From Planctomycetota bacterium (GTDB lineage: Bacteria; Planctomycetota; UBA8108; UBA1146), in NCBI GenBank assembly GCA_014240375.1, contig JAAZXB010000011.1:50512-114511 (forward strand): 64,000 bases of DNA. Direction: 5' to 3'. The position numbers were made by a program, and so were the translations under genes. This document shows, piece by piece, positions 1-8,528 of the stretch (within the stretch, counting starts at the first letter, position 1; each line of letters starts with the position of its first letter). A model generated the notes under the pieces. The model was not told the origin of the DNA. It saw only the letters and a list, made by a program, of their open reading frames with translations, and searched no databases.

Positions 1-481
1 AGAAGTGCTGAAACCCCCGGTCGATGGGCCAGTTGGTCCGCTTCTTCGGCTCGATCCGCTGCTTTGCCTTGCCGAGATTGTGCGTGACGTGCCACTTGCC
101 CGACATGTAGGTGCGGTAGCCGGCGGCAGTCAGGTGTTCAGCGATGGTCGCGGTCGTCGGGGACAGTTCGCCTCGATAGCCCGACGAGCCGCCGTCGTAC
201 ACCATGTGACCGACACCCGCCTGGTGAGCATAGAGACCGGTCAGTAGTGATGCCCGCGTCGGACAGCAGCGAGCCGTGTTGTAGAACTGGCTCAAACGAA
301 CACCTCCGGCGGCCAGTTCATCGAGATTCGGAGTCTCGATCTCACCGCCGAAACATCCGATATCAGACCAACCCATGTCATCGGCCATGATGACGATGAT
401 GTCGGGTCGTGACGGCTGGCAAACAGGCAACTCCAACACCGGGAAAATACTCAACAAGCAAAATGACAACAGATGATTCAT
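1..481 (-). CDS. Sulfatase (arylsulfatase family), 3' end outside window
   Basis: Formylglycine-dependent sulfatase that would hydrolyse sulfate esters, probably on polysaccharides, outside the cytoplasm. The ATG at 481-479 has a GGAGGAG ribosome site about 8 bases upstream. About 160 codons are in the window. A hydrophobic N-terminus is followed by the metal-binding start '[11 protein letters not shown]', the sulfatase signature '[13 protein letters not shown]' (C72-x-P-x-R76, with C72 the residue converted to formylglycine) and 'SGKWH'. The C-terminal part lies off the left edge. It is divergent from the cytochrome cluster at 634, with a 152-bp shared upstream region. A second, unrelated sulfatase lies at 42697. 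The family is certain; the substrate cannot be told. Confidence 0.93.
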   Translation of the reverse strand, partial: MNHLLSFCLLSIFPVLELPVCQPSRPDIIVIMADDMGWSDIGCFGGEIETPNLDELAAGGVRLSQFYNTARCCPTRASLLTGLYAHQAGVGHMVYDGGSSGYRGELSPTTATIAEHLTAAGYRTYMSGKWHVTHNLGKAKQRIEPKKRTNWPIDRGFQHF

Positions 482-633
482 CTAGTACTCCTCCAGCGAA
501 TTGACTGCTCTTGTCCCTTGAGAATTGTCGCCCTGGCGGATTCCATTCAGTTTCCAGTTATTTTGTCTTATGCTGCTTCTCCATAGCACGATTGACCCAA
601 ACCGAATTTCGAGACGAAATCGAGGCACCGGTG

Positions 634-2550
634 ATGCCCGCCAGCAAGCCGCCCATCACTTCTGTACTCATCGGTTTCCTGCTGGGTTTCTTCATCCTTG
701 CAGGACCATCCGAGAACCACTTTGGATCCCATCATCCAGTCTATTCTCAGGATCCTCCTCCAGCGCCAACTGTCGAGGATGATGATCTCCTCGATGATGA
801 TCTCCTCGATGACGATCTGCTCGATGACGATCAACCGTTACCTGGGAAACCTCCAGAGAATACACCTGTCCACCAGGCATCCGGCGACAATTCTCTCGAT
901 GCTCACGGTAGCCTCTTTGCAGAGAACAACTTTCCCTCGGCAGACCGATGTGCAAGTTGCCATCCCAAACAATATCGAGAGTGGTCCGTTTCTCAGCACG
1001 CATACTCTCAATTGAGTCCGCTGATGGTGTCGATGCAAATCGCCTTGAACAAGGGTACCAGTTCCACCACAGGAGATTTTTGTGTTCGCTGCCATACACC
1101 CATCGGATCCGACATCGGCGAACCCGCCAACATTTCGAACCTCGATCGACACCCCATCTCGAGAGAGGGAGTTACCTGTGTCGTCTGTCACCGTATCAGT
1201 GCTCCCTACCGAAAGGTCATGGGAAGACTGGGGATCGACAGGGGAGATCTCATCGCTCCCGTGAAAGGTGCCCTCGGCAATGCAGAAATGATGCGCGTAC
1301 TCGGTGAACCTGAATCGTTTCAGGTAAATACTGATCGCAACGATGTCGGTCGCGACATCCACGCTGAGGTAGAGAAGTTTCCTGAGCTGGAAGACCCATC
1401 CTTCTGCGGAAGTTGCCACGAGGTCTACACACCCAACGGATTCCGAGTTCATGATGTTCTCAGCGAGTATCGAAACTCTCCCGCAGCGGCCCAGGGAATT
1501 TCATGCAACGATTGCCACATGGGTAAGGAAGAGGGGATCCCGTCCGGTTATGAACAAGGCCCCGGTGCGGTGGTCGGTGGAGAAAAGACAACCAACAGGA
1601 AGTTGACGAATCATTTCTTTGCAGGCCCTGACTACTCCCTGCTCCATCCCGGTGTTTTCCCCATCAACAAACGGGCCCAGGATCTCAAATCGATCTCCGA
1701 ATGGTGCCTCTTCGATGTAGACAGCGGCTGGGGTACCGACAAATTCGAAGACGATTGCCCGGATCACTTCGAATTCCCCGCAGCATGGAATTCCATCGAT
1801 GATCGATACAGCGCACGTGAGATCATCGATGAACAGCTCGAACTGCTCGATTGGGCCAAGCAACAGCGGATCGAGATGATGCAGCGAGGCTTCGGACTTT
1901 CCGATATCCGTGTCAATTCGGCGGGTGAAGAGGGAATCGAATTCGAGATCGACGTGAAAAACCTCTCCAGCGGGCACAATCTCCCCGCCGACAAGATCGG
2001 GAGGATTTTTGTCCTCCAGGTCGAAGTTACCGATTCACGAGGAGATCTCGTTTTCATCTCCGGAGATCGTGACCCGAACGGCGATGTCAGGGATGGATTC
2101 TCCCTTTATGTCCGTAATGGTGAGGTCGCACTGGATGAACAGCTGTTCAATCTGCAATCCAGAGTGTTGACCAGAAACGTGCGTGGAGGAGAGCGGGAAC
2201 AGGTGCTCACGGCCCATCACTCGGTCTCGGCCCTCCCCTTCATCCGTCCCGCCTCCAGGCCCAATAACGTATACGGCCACCCCAAAGGAGTAAGAAAACA
2301 CCATCGAAGTATCGAACCGCTGGGACATCGAACGGCCAAATATCGAGTTGCAGGAAAACTACTCACCGGTCGGGGACCATACTCGATCAAGACGAAATTC
2401 ATCTCTCAATCGGTCCCCGTGAACCTGATTCTTCACACGATGCATGTCGGATTCGATTACGGTCTCTCACCTCGAGCACTGGCCGAGAAACTCGTCGATG
2501 GCGCCATCGTGATCGCCGAGAAATCAACGGTTGTAATAGTGCCCCAGTGA
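634..2550 (+). CDS. Pentaheme c-type cytochrome, paralogue A of electron-transfer cluster
   Basis: Exported multiheme cytochrome of 638 aa. ATG 634 is preferred because a signal sequence follows at once (hydrophobic residues about 10-23). A TTG at 511 and a GTG at 631 are also in frame. Residues 49-66 are a tandem acidic DDDLL repeat. Five CXXCH heme sites lie at C106 (CASCH), C150 (CVRCH), C182 (CVVCH), C258 (CGSCH) and C291 (CNDCH), in a cytochrome c554-like N-terminal half. The C-terminal half of about 340 residues has no further heme and looks beta-rich ('SGHNLP', 'VGFDYGLSPR'). It is followed 227 bp later by a close paralogue with the same layout. Role inferred: periplasmic or surface electron carrier in the 634-13023 cluster. 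Confidence 0.92.
   Translation: MPASKPPITSVLIGFLLGFFILAGPSENHFGSHHPVYSQDPPPAPTVEDDDLLDDDLLDDDLLDDDQPLPGKPPENTPVHQASGDNSLDAHGSLFAENNFPSADRCASCHPKQYREWSVSQHAYSQLSPLMVSMQIALNKGTSSTTGDFCVRCHTPIGSDIGEPANISNLDRHPISREGVTCVVCHRISAPYRKVMGRLGIDRGDLIAPVKGALGNAEMMRVLGEPESFQVNTDRNDVGRDIHAEVEKFPELEDPSFCGSCHEVYTPNGFRVHDVLSEYRNSPAAAQGISCNDCHMGKEEGIPSGYEQGPGAVVGGEKTTNRKLTNHFFAGPDYSLLHPGVFPINKRAQDLKSISEWCLFDVDSGWGTDKFEDDCPDHFEFPAAWNSIDDRYSAREIIDEQLELLDWAKQQRIEMMQRGFGLSDIRVNSAGEEGIEFEIDVKNLSSGHNLPADKIGRIFVLQVEVTDSRGDLVFISGDRDPNGDVRDGFSLYVRNGEVALDEQLFNLQSRVLTRNVRGGEREQVLTAHHSVSALPFIRPASRPNNVYGHPKGVRKHHRSIEPLGHRTAKYRVAGKLLTGRGPYSIKTKFISQSVPVNLILHTMHVGFDYGLSPRALAEKLVDGAIVIAEKSTVVIVPQ
778..831 (+). repeat. 15-bp in-frame tandem repeat (DDDLL units)
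   Basis: Three copies of a 15-bp unit (gatgatgatctcctc-type, synonymously varied) plus a partial fourth encode DDDLL repeats just after the signal peptide of cytochrome A. Confidence 0.9.
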
Positions 2551-2777
2551 AGAAGACTCCCCTCGATCTCCCGGTCTGATCATTTCGCGAGAAAGACCGT
2601 GTGAATCACCTCGCCATGACCAAATTGTTCATCGAAAAGGAACCACTCAAAGCCGTACAGAGTTGGTAGTATGCAGCCAAGAAGTTGGTCGCCTGAGAAT
2701 CTGGGGTGATCATCTCGAACAGTTACGGCGATCCGGGATTGGGTTCAGAGTTCTTCCCGGATGCCAAGGAGGTAATC

Positions 2778-4700
2778 ATGGTGGCTCCATCACGGCGACG
2801 CTTCTTCTCCGGTATCGGCCTCAGCGTATTCATGCTGTTCTTGTTACTGAATTCGATATCCGCCCAGGATCCGACTCCCGATCCACCGACTGTCGAAGAC
2901 GAACTACTCGATGACGAACTACTCGATGACGAACTACTCGATGATGAACTACTCGATGATGATCTCCTCGATGATGATCTCCTCGATGAAGTCGCCGAAA
3001 AACCGGATGTGAAACCAACTCCGGACGAAACACACGCCAAGATTTTTGCCCGGAGCAACTTCCCTTCGGCAGACGAGTGTGCGCTGTGTCACCCGACTCA
3101 GTACAAGGAATGGTCGGTGTCGCAGCATGCATACTCGCAACTGAGTCCCTTGATGATGTCGATGCAGAATGCCATGAATGCCGGGACCAGCAGCACCAAT
3201 GGTGACTTCTGTCTCCGCTGTCACGCTCCGGTGGGCTCCGACATGGGAGAAGCCTTCAGCATCTCCAATCTGGATCGCCACCCCGCCTCGAGGGAGGGGA
3301 TCACCTGTGTCACCTGCCATCGGATGAGTGCGCCGTATCGAAAGGTGTCGGGGCGACTGGGAATCGATCAAGGAGATATCTTCGATTCAGTGAAGGGTCC
3401 CGGGGGCAACGCCGAACTGGCCCGCATCCTCAACGACCCGAAGACCTTCAAGGTCAACACTGACCGCGAAGATGTGGGCCGCGCCATCCATGCCGAGGTT
3501 GAAAAGTTCCCGGAGATCTCAGATCCTGCTTTCTGTGGCAGTTGTCACGAAGTTTTTGCTCCGAACGGTCTCAAGGTGCATGAACTGATCAGCGAGTACA
3601 GGAACTCCCCTGCCGCAGCGGAAGGGATCACCTGCAACGACTGTCACATGGGACGGGAGCAGGGCATTCCCAGCGGCTACAACTTCGGCCCCGCAGCAGA
3701 GGTAGATGGAATTCCCACCGCCGATCGGAAACTCACCAATCACTTCTTCGCCGGCCCTGACTACTCCCTGATCCATCCGGGCATCTTCCCCGTCAACCGG
3801 AAGGCGAACGAGTTGAAGTCTCTCGCAGAGTGGCTCCTCTTCGATGTCGAGGCGAACTGGGGAACCGAGGAGTTCGAGGAGAACTGCCCCGATGATTTCG
3901 AGTTCCCCGATGAATGGTTCTCCATCGATGATAGAGAAGCAGCCCGGCTGATCATCGATGAACAACTCGAGTTGCTCGAATGGGCCAAGCAACAACGAAT
4001 CGCCGTGCTAAAACGAGGATTCGACCTTTCCGACATCCGGGTGACCAAAGCCAGCGATGATGGGATGGATCTCGAAATCGATGTCAAGAACCTCACCACG
4101 GGTCACAACCTCCCGACAGGTTTCGATGCGGAGCGATTTTTCGTGGTTCAAATCGAGGTCAAGGACTCCCGTGGGGAAATGGTCTTCGTCTCCGGAGATC
4201 GGGATCCAAATGGAGATGTCCGGGATAACTTTTCCCTTTATGTCCGCAGTGGCGAGATCGAGTTGGATGAACAACTGTTCAACCTACAATCCAAGTTCAT
4301 ATCGAGAAATATCAGGGGAGGAGACCGAGAGCAGGTTCTCACCATCAACAATTCGGTAACGGCTCTCCCCTTCATCCGGCCGGCATCGAGGCCCAACAAT
4401 ATCTACGGTCACCCGAAGGGGATGAGAAAACATCGGCGAGGCATCGAGCCGCTGGGGCACCGAACCGCACGCTACCATGTCGATGGCGACATGCTGACAG
4501 GGAACGGACCCTACACGGTCGAGGCTCGTTTCGTCTCCCAGGCAGTTCCTGTCAATCTGATCCACCAGACGATGCACGTGGGCTTTGACTATGGATTGTC
4601 CCCTCGCGAACTGGGCAAACGCCTGGTGGATGGGGCCGTGGTGGTCGCCGAACGATCCGCTGTCGTGGAGATCCCCGTGACGAAGGGAGATGGATCTTGA
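2778..4700 (+). CDS. Pentaheme c-type cytochrome, paralogue B
   Basis: 640-aa paralogue of the preceding gene. ATG 2778 has a strong AAGGAGG site 6 bases upstream, so the longer frame from GTG 2706 is unlikely. A signal peptide with an N-terminal RRR cluster and the hydrophobic run 'FMLFLLLNSISAQ' is followed by six DELLD/DDLLD units (residues 41-70). Five CXXCH sites follow: CALCH (C101), CLRCH, CVTCH, CGSCH and CNDCH. The C-terminal half matches paralogue A closely except near 'TGHNLP', where A has a short local difference. Its TGA overlaps the TTG of the outer-membrane protein gene (TTGA at 4697-4700), so translation is probably coupled. Inferred role: partner of the beta-barrel in electron transfer. 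Confidence 0.93.
   Translation: MVAPSRRRFFSGIGLSVFMLFLLLNSISAQDPTPDPPTVEDELLDDELLDDELLDDELLDDDLLDDDLLDEVAEKPDVKPTPDETHAKIFARSNFPSADECALCHPTQYKEWSVSQHAYSQLSPLMMSMQNAMNAGTSSTNGDFCLRCHAPVGSDMGEAFSISNLDRHPASREGITCVTCHRMSAPYRKVSGRLGIDQGDIFDSVKGPGGNAELARILNDPKTFKVNTDREDVGRAIHAEVEKFPEISDPAFCGSCHEVFAPNGLKVHELISEYRNSPAAAEGITCNDCHMGREQGIPSGYNFGPAAEVDGIPTADRKLTNHFFAGPDYSLIHPGIFPVNRKANELKSLAEWLLFDVEANWGTEEFEENCPDDFEFPDEWFSIDDREAARLIIDEQLELLEWAKQQRIAVLKRGFDLSDIRVTKASDDGMDLEIDVKNLTTGHNLPTGFDAERFFVVQIEVKDSRGEMVFVSGDRDPNGDVRDNFSLYVRSGEIELDEQLFNLQSKFISRNIRGGDREQVLTINNSVTALPFIRPASRPNNIYGHPKGMRKHRRGIEPLGHRTARYHVDGDMLTGNGPYTVEARFVSQAVPVNLIHQTMHVGFDYGLSPRELGKRLVDGAVVVAERSAVVEIPVTKGDGS
2898..2987 (+). repeat. 15-bp in-frame tandem repeat, six units (DELLD/DDLLD)
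   Basis: Six tandem 15-bp units, the first three identical (gacgaactactcgat). They encode an acidic Leu-Leu repeat between the signal peptide and the first heme of cytochrome B. Confidence 0.93.
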
Positions 4701-6139
4701 ATCCTCCGCAGATCGTTCCCAGCAGCGCTGGAAGGTGGTGCAGTTCCCCTCCGTCCCGCCGCATCCAGACGACGCTCCTGTGCCTGATTCTCGTCCTTTT
4801 CAGCCAGCGCGGCTGGTCCCAACAGGAAGAGAGTCCCAGTAGACTTCCCGATCATCCGATCCCGCTGATCCCCGAGGATCAGATCGAGCCGACTCCACCG
4901 CTTCTAGAACTGGGCCCAGGCTTTCTCGACACCGGCCGATTGGGGCGAGGTTTCGACATTCCCACCGGTGCGGTCTGGCGACCATCGTTGTGGGTTTATG
5001 GAAACCTGCGGACCGGAATCAATGTCATCGACCCAGCGGGCAATGACAATCGGAAGATCGAATGGGCCAATCGCATCGATCTCTTTGCAAACCTGCAATT
5101 GTCCGGCACCGAAAGAATCCTGGTGGGACTACAACCGCTTCAGGACCAGGGCCAGTTCACCGGCTACATCATCGAACCGGAAGCAAGCGAAGGATGGAAC
5201 GACAACACCAGTCTCGAGTTGACCACTTTCTTCTTCGAAGGAGAGCTCAGCGAGCTGTTTCCTCGACTCGATCCGGCCGGAGACAAGAAACTGGATTACG
5301 GTTTCAGCTTCGGTAGATGGGGTGTTGATCTGCAAGATGGAATCCTGGTCAACGACAACATGGATGCAGTTGGTGTCACCCGTTTCATCCCCTTCACTGG
5401 GGCATCCAATATGCGATTCACCACGATCTATGGCTGGGGGCAACTACACCGCGATGACAACAAGCTCTCCACCCAATCCAGGTTGTTCGGAATTTCCACA
5501 GAGACTGACACCTATTCCAGCACCATCGATGCCGACCTCGTCGCAGTGACTGCTCCGACTGCTCAGGGAGGCGATGGCATCTTTGCTGGAATCGGATCAT
5601 CGCAGCGGATCAAGAAATGGGGCCGCACCTTCAACACTACAATTCGCTGGTGTGTTTCCTCAGCATCCGAAGCTGATAATGCCCAGGTCAGTGACGGAAT
5701 GCTTTTCTTCGCCGAAGCATCGACCACTCCATACGGTACCGATGACAATGCCTACGGAACTCTTTTCCTCGGCATCGATGAGTTCTCCTCCGCGGGCAGA
5801 TCACCGGCCAAGGGTGGTCCCCTGGGAAAGGCTGGAATCCTCTTCGCAGCAGCAGGCCTGGGCAGTTTCAAGCCAGCATTGGGCAATCGAGCGGATCGTT
5901 CCTTTGGCGGCGCAGTTGGCTACCAGTGGATCCTCTCCGGGGGTGAGCGTAACTTCATCGTTGAACTGGGTGGAAGAACACCGACAGAGGGAAGTGATCC
6001 TGCCTCCGGAGCGATGGGAATCCGCTACCAGGAAAAACTCTCGAATAGAGTGATGGTGCAATGCGATGGCTACACGAAGATGGACGAGGGTGGGGCCACC
6101 AACAATGGGATTCGAACCGAGTTCCTGGTGAGGTTCTAA
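4697..6139 (+). CDS. Outer-membrane beta-barrel (porin-like) protein in cytochrome cluster
   Basis: 480 aa. The TTG start at 4697 overlaps the preceding TGA and has AAGGGAGATGG upstream. A signal peptide (hydrophobic 25-36, cleavage near 'GWSQQ') is followed by a proline-rich linker and then by alternating polar/hydrophobic strands. Short acidic turns and a terminal aromatic residue (ending 'EFLVRF') are typical of BAM-assembled barrels. There is no heme motif and no TonB plug. Its place between periplasmic-type multiheme cytochromes and a reductase resembles porin-cytochrome conduits, in which a barrel sheathes a multiheme wire through the outer membrane. That role is inferred from context. 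A simple porin for a soluble electron acceptor is the alternative. Confidence 0.82.
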   Translation: MNPPQIVPSSAGRWCSSPPSRRIQTTLLCLILVLFSQRGWSQQEESPSRLPDHPIPLIPEDQIEPTPPLLELGPGFLDTGRLGRGFDIPTGAVWRPSLWVYGNLRTGINVIDPAGNDNRKIEWANRIDLFANLQLSGTERILVGLQPLQDQGQFTGYIIEPEASEGWNDNTSLELTTFFFEGELSELFPRLDPAGDKKLDYGFSFGRWGVDLQDGILVNDNMDAVGVTRFIPFTGASNMRFTTIYGWGQLHRDDNKLSTQSRLFGISTETDTYSSTIDADLVAVTAPTAQGGDGIFAGIGSSQRIKKWGRTFNTTIRWCVSSASEADNAQVSDGMLFFAEASTTPYGTDDNAYGTLFLGIDEFSSAGRSPAKGGPLGKAGILFAAAGLGSFKPALGNRADRSFGGAVGYQWILSGGERNFIVELGGRTPTEGSDPASGAMGIRYQEKLSNRVMVQCDGYTKMDEGGATNNGIRTEFLVRF

Positions 6140-6142
6140 CAA

Positions 6143-7426
6143 TTGAATCTCGCTGAAATTATTTACTGGATCGGATCAGGAATAGTAATCCTGGTCCTGC
6201 TGGAAGCCTTGATCTCGATGTTAAAACCCATCGTCGAGTTCAGGAGAACCAAACAATTGATGAACCTCTCCGCCAAGAAGTTGCAGAGGGAACTCGAACT
6301 GGTTCCAGTTTCTTCCGCCACACCAGGGTCAAATCGAGCGTGGCGCGGATATCGCCGATTCATTCTCGAGGAAAAGGTGGCCGAGACAGATGACATCTGT
6401 TCCTTCTTGATTCGACCCGTCGATGGCGAAGCGTTGCCCAGTTATGAACCGGGACAACACCTGGGATTTCAGTTTCGAATCCCCGGACAGACCAAACTCA
6501 CTACCCGCAACTACTCCCTCTCTTGTGCCCCCGGGGATCCGCAGCGCTACAAGATCACCGTGAAGAGGATCCCGTCACCCCCAGACCAACCCAGTGCTCC
6601 TCCAGGACAGGGCTCTTCGTACTTGCACGACAGCATCTCCATCGGTGATCTACTCGAGGTGAGCAGTCCTGCAGGTAGGTTCGTCCTTGATCGCCAAGAT
6701 CCCCGTCCAGCAGTTTTCGTGGCAGGGGGGATCGGCATCACTCCACTGTTGAGCATGCTCGAGACCATCTGCACCGAGAACATCAATCGAAAGTGCTTCT
6801 TCATCCATGCTGTCAGGAATCGCGATGAACATGTATTTCGCGACCACATCGAGCAACTCATCACGAACAGAAGCAATCTGGATCTCCATGTGTTCTACAG
6901 CCATCAGGAGGAGGGCCAGGACTTCACCACAACCGATCCCGCTTACCACGAGGGGTTCCTCGATGTCGAACGCCTGGTCCAGATCACCGGTGGGGGGGAC
7001 CTCCAGTATTACATCTGCGGTCCACCACCGATGATGTCTGCAATTGTCCCTGCCCTTGAAGAATCGGGAGTCTCATCGGACAGCATCTTGATGGAGGCTT
7101 TTGGTCCCGCATCCACTCGAAAAAATCCCTCCGTTGATTCGACAGCAGCAACAGAGACACCAACAAACATTGAAAAGTGGACGCTACACTTCAACAGGAG
7201 CAATCAAACGATCCTGTGGAATGGTAGCAATTCGATACTGGAGTTGGCCGAAAAATCCGGGATCCACATCGACAGCAGCTGTAGATCAGGAAACTGCGGA
7301 ACCTGTGAAGTTCCCCTCCTGGAGGGCAAGATAGAGTATGACGAAGAACCTGAGGTAGACATCTCGCAAGGGCATTGCCTTACGTGCGTGGCGAGACCTA
7401 CCTCCAATATTGTCCTGAATGTTTGA
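6143..7426 (+). CDS. Membrane-anchored NAD(P)H:flavin/[2Fe-2S] oxidoreductase
   Basis: 427 aa starting with TTG 6143, three bases after the barrel gene. One N-terminal transmembrane helix (about 8-28) resembles the NqrF anchor. An FAD domain has the flavin motif 'RNYS' (122-125), an NAD(P)-binding domain has 'GGIGITP' (195-201), and a C-terminal plant-type [2Fe-2S] ferredoxin domain uses C380, C385, C388 and C415 ('CRSGNCGTC', 'CLTC'). The order FAD-NAD-Fd matches phenol-hydroxylase/Hcr-type reductases; NqrF has Fd first. Reaction inferred: NAD(P)H oxidation with electrons passed through FAD and 2Fe-2S to a membrane or cytochrome partner. It is the only NAD(P)H-linked enzyme of the cluster. 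Confidence 0.9.
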   Translation: MNLAEIIYWIGSGIVILVLLEALISMLKPIVEFRRTKQLMNLSAKKLQRELELVPVSSATPGSNRAWRGYRRFILEEKVAETDDICSFLIRPVDGEALPSYEPGQHLGFQFRIPGQTKLTTRNYSLSCAPGDPQRYKITVKRIPSPPDQPSAPPGQGSSYLHDSISIGDLLEVSSPAGRFVLDRQDPRPAVFVAGGIGITPLLSMLETICTENINRKCFFIHAVRNRDEHVFRDHIEQLITNRSNLDLHVFYSHQEEGQDFTTTDPAYHEGFLDVERLVQITGGGDLQYYICGPPPMMSAIVPALEESGVSSDSILMEAFGPASTRKNPSVDSTAATETPTNIEKWTLHFNRSNQTILWNGSNSILELAEKSGIHIDSSCRSGNCGTCEVPLLEGKIEYDEEPEVDISQGHCLTCVARPTSNIVLNV

Positions 7427-7470
7427 AACATCATGGAACTGTTAGATCGGATCAAAGGAGAACACTGCAG

Positions 7471-8505
7471 ATGAACTTGAAACCCCTCTTTGTATTCGCC
7501 GTCTCTGTTGTCATCACTGCGATTTCTTTCGGTGCAGCCGAGAGGACAACGAAGGATCTCCCCATCGGTCCCGGCTTTGATACCTCGAAGGTGATTGGGC
7601 CTGCCGATTGCATCGAATGCCACAAACATTCGGGAGGGGTGTGGGAAAACACTCCGCATCACGACTCGATCACCGGAGTGCACCGGAGCAAGGAAGGCCA
7701 TGCGATCGCCAAGAAGATGGACATCGCTCGGATCACCAGGGAAAGTCTTTGCATCAACTGCCATGCCACGGCCCAACAGGCGGCGGATAAGACCCATCTG
7801 ATTTCCAATGGCATCTCCTGTGAATCTTGCCACGGGGCTGCTGGCGACTGGATGAAGCGTCACGGCGAGTTCAGCGACAAGGAAGAGGGAGAGGAAACAG
7901 AGGAAGAGATCGCGAAACGATGGAACGATGCGGAAGCCGCGGGAATGCTACGACCATCGATGGTGCTGAGCATCGCAAGGAACTGTGTCAGTTGCCATGT
8001 CGTGCCTCATGAAGATCTCGTCAACACCGGAAAGCACTCCGCTGGAAGTGAATTCGAACTGGTTTCGTGGAGCCAGGGCATCGTTCGCCACAACAACTTC
8101 TACTCCAAGGGACAAGAAAACAAACTCGCATCCATCGAGAAGCAGAGGCTGTTCCACATCATCGGAATCATGGCGGAGATGGAAATCGTCCTCAAAGCGG
8201 TGGCGACCGCAAAGGCGAAGGGTAATTATGCGATAAAGAACGCCAAGCGGTTCAGCCTGCTGAGAAAGAGACTTAAAGCCGTGAATCAGGTGCTCGACAA
8301 CCCACAGATCAAGGAAGCGATGGCCGCCATCGTGGATCTGAAAATGAGTCTTAAAAATCAAGATGCAATCGCTGCTGCTTCGGAGCAGGTCACGGCTTCG
8401 CTGAATGCATTCGCGGTACTGAATGACGGCAGCACCCTCTCTGCAATAGATTCACTGATTGCAAAGGAAGAGGACTACAAGATGGGATCTGTGAAACAGG
8501 AGTAG
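7471..8505 (+). CDS. Tetraheme cytochrome c554-like protein
   Basis: 344 aa. ATG 7471 follows an AAAGGAG site by ten bases and begins a clear signal peptide (residues 1-23). Four CXXCH motifs (CIECH at C47, CINCH, CESCH, CVSCH) lie in the first half, with extra histidines ('PHHDSITGVH') able to act as distal ligands, as in the cytochrome c554 family. The second half (about 215-344) has no heme and is mostly helical and Lys/Ala-rich, possibly a four-helix domain. It lies between the flavin reductase and the iron-sulfur fusion. Inferred role: periplasmic shuttle in the same chain. Confidence 0.92.
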   Translation: MNLKPLFVFAVSVVITAISFGAAERTTKDLPIGPGFDTSKVIGPADCIECHKHSGGVWENTPHHDSITGVHRSKEGHAIAKKMDIARITRESLCINCHATAQQAADKTHLISNGISCESCHGAAGDWMKRHGEFSDKEEGEETEEEIAKRWNDAEAAGMLRPSMVLSIARNCVSCHVVPHEDLVNTGKHSAGSEFELVSWSQGIVRHNNFYSKGQENKLASIEKQRLFHIIGIMAEMEIVLKAVATAKAKGNYAIKNAKRFSLLRKRLKAVNQVLDNPQIKEAMAAIVDLKMSLKNQDAIAAASEQVTASLNAFAVLNDGSTLSAIDSLIAKEEDYKMGSVKQE

Positions 8506-8528
8506 TGCTCCTGGAATGAACACCCGCC

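Noticed and set aside
2723..3058. Long serine-rich frames on the minus strand opposite the DELLD repeats (and similar ones opposite the poly-Asp and EDDDLLLD repeats)
   Set aside because: They are antisense readings of the acidic repeats; no ribosome site, signal or independent coding bias.
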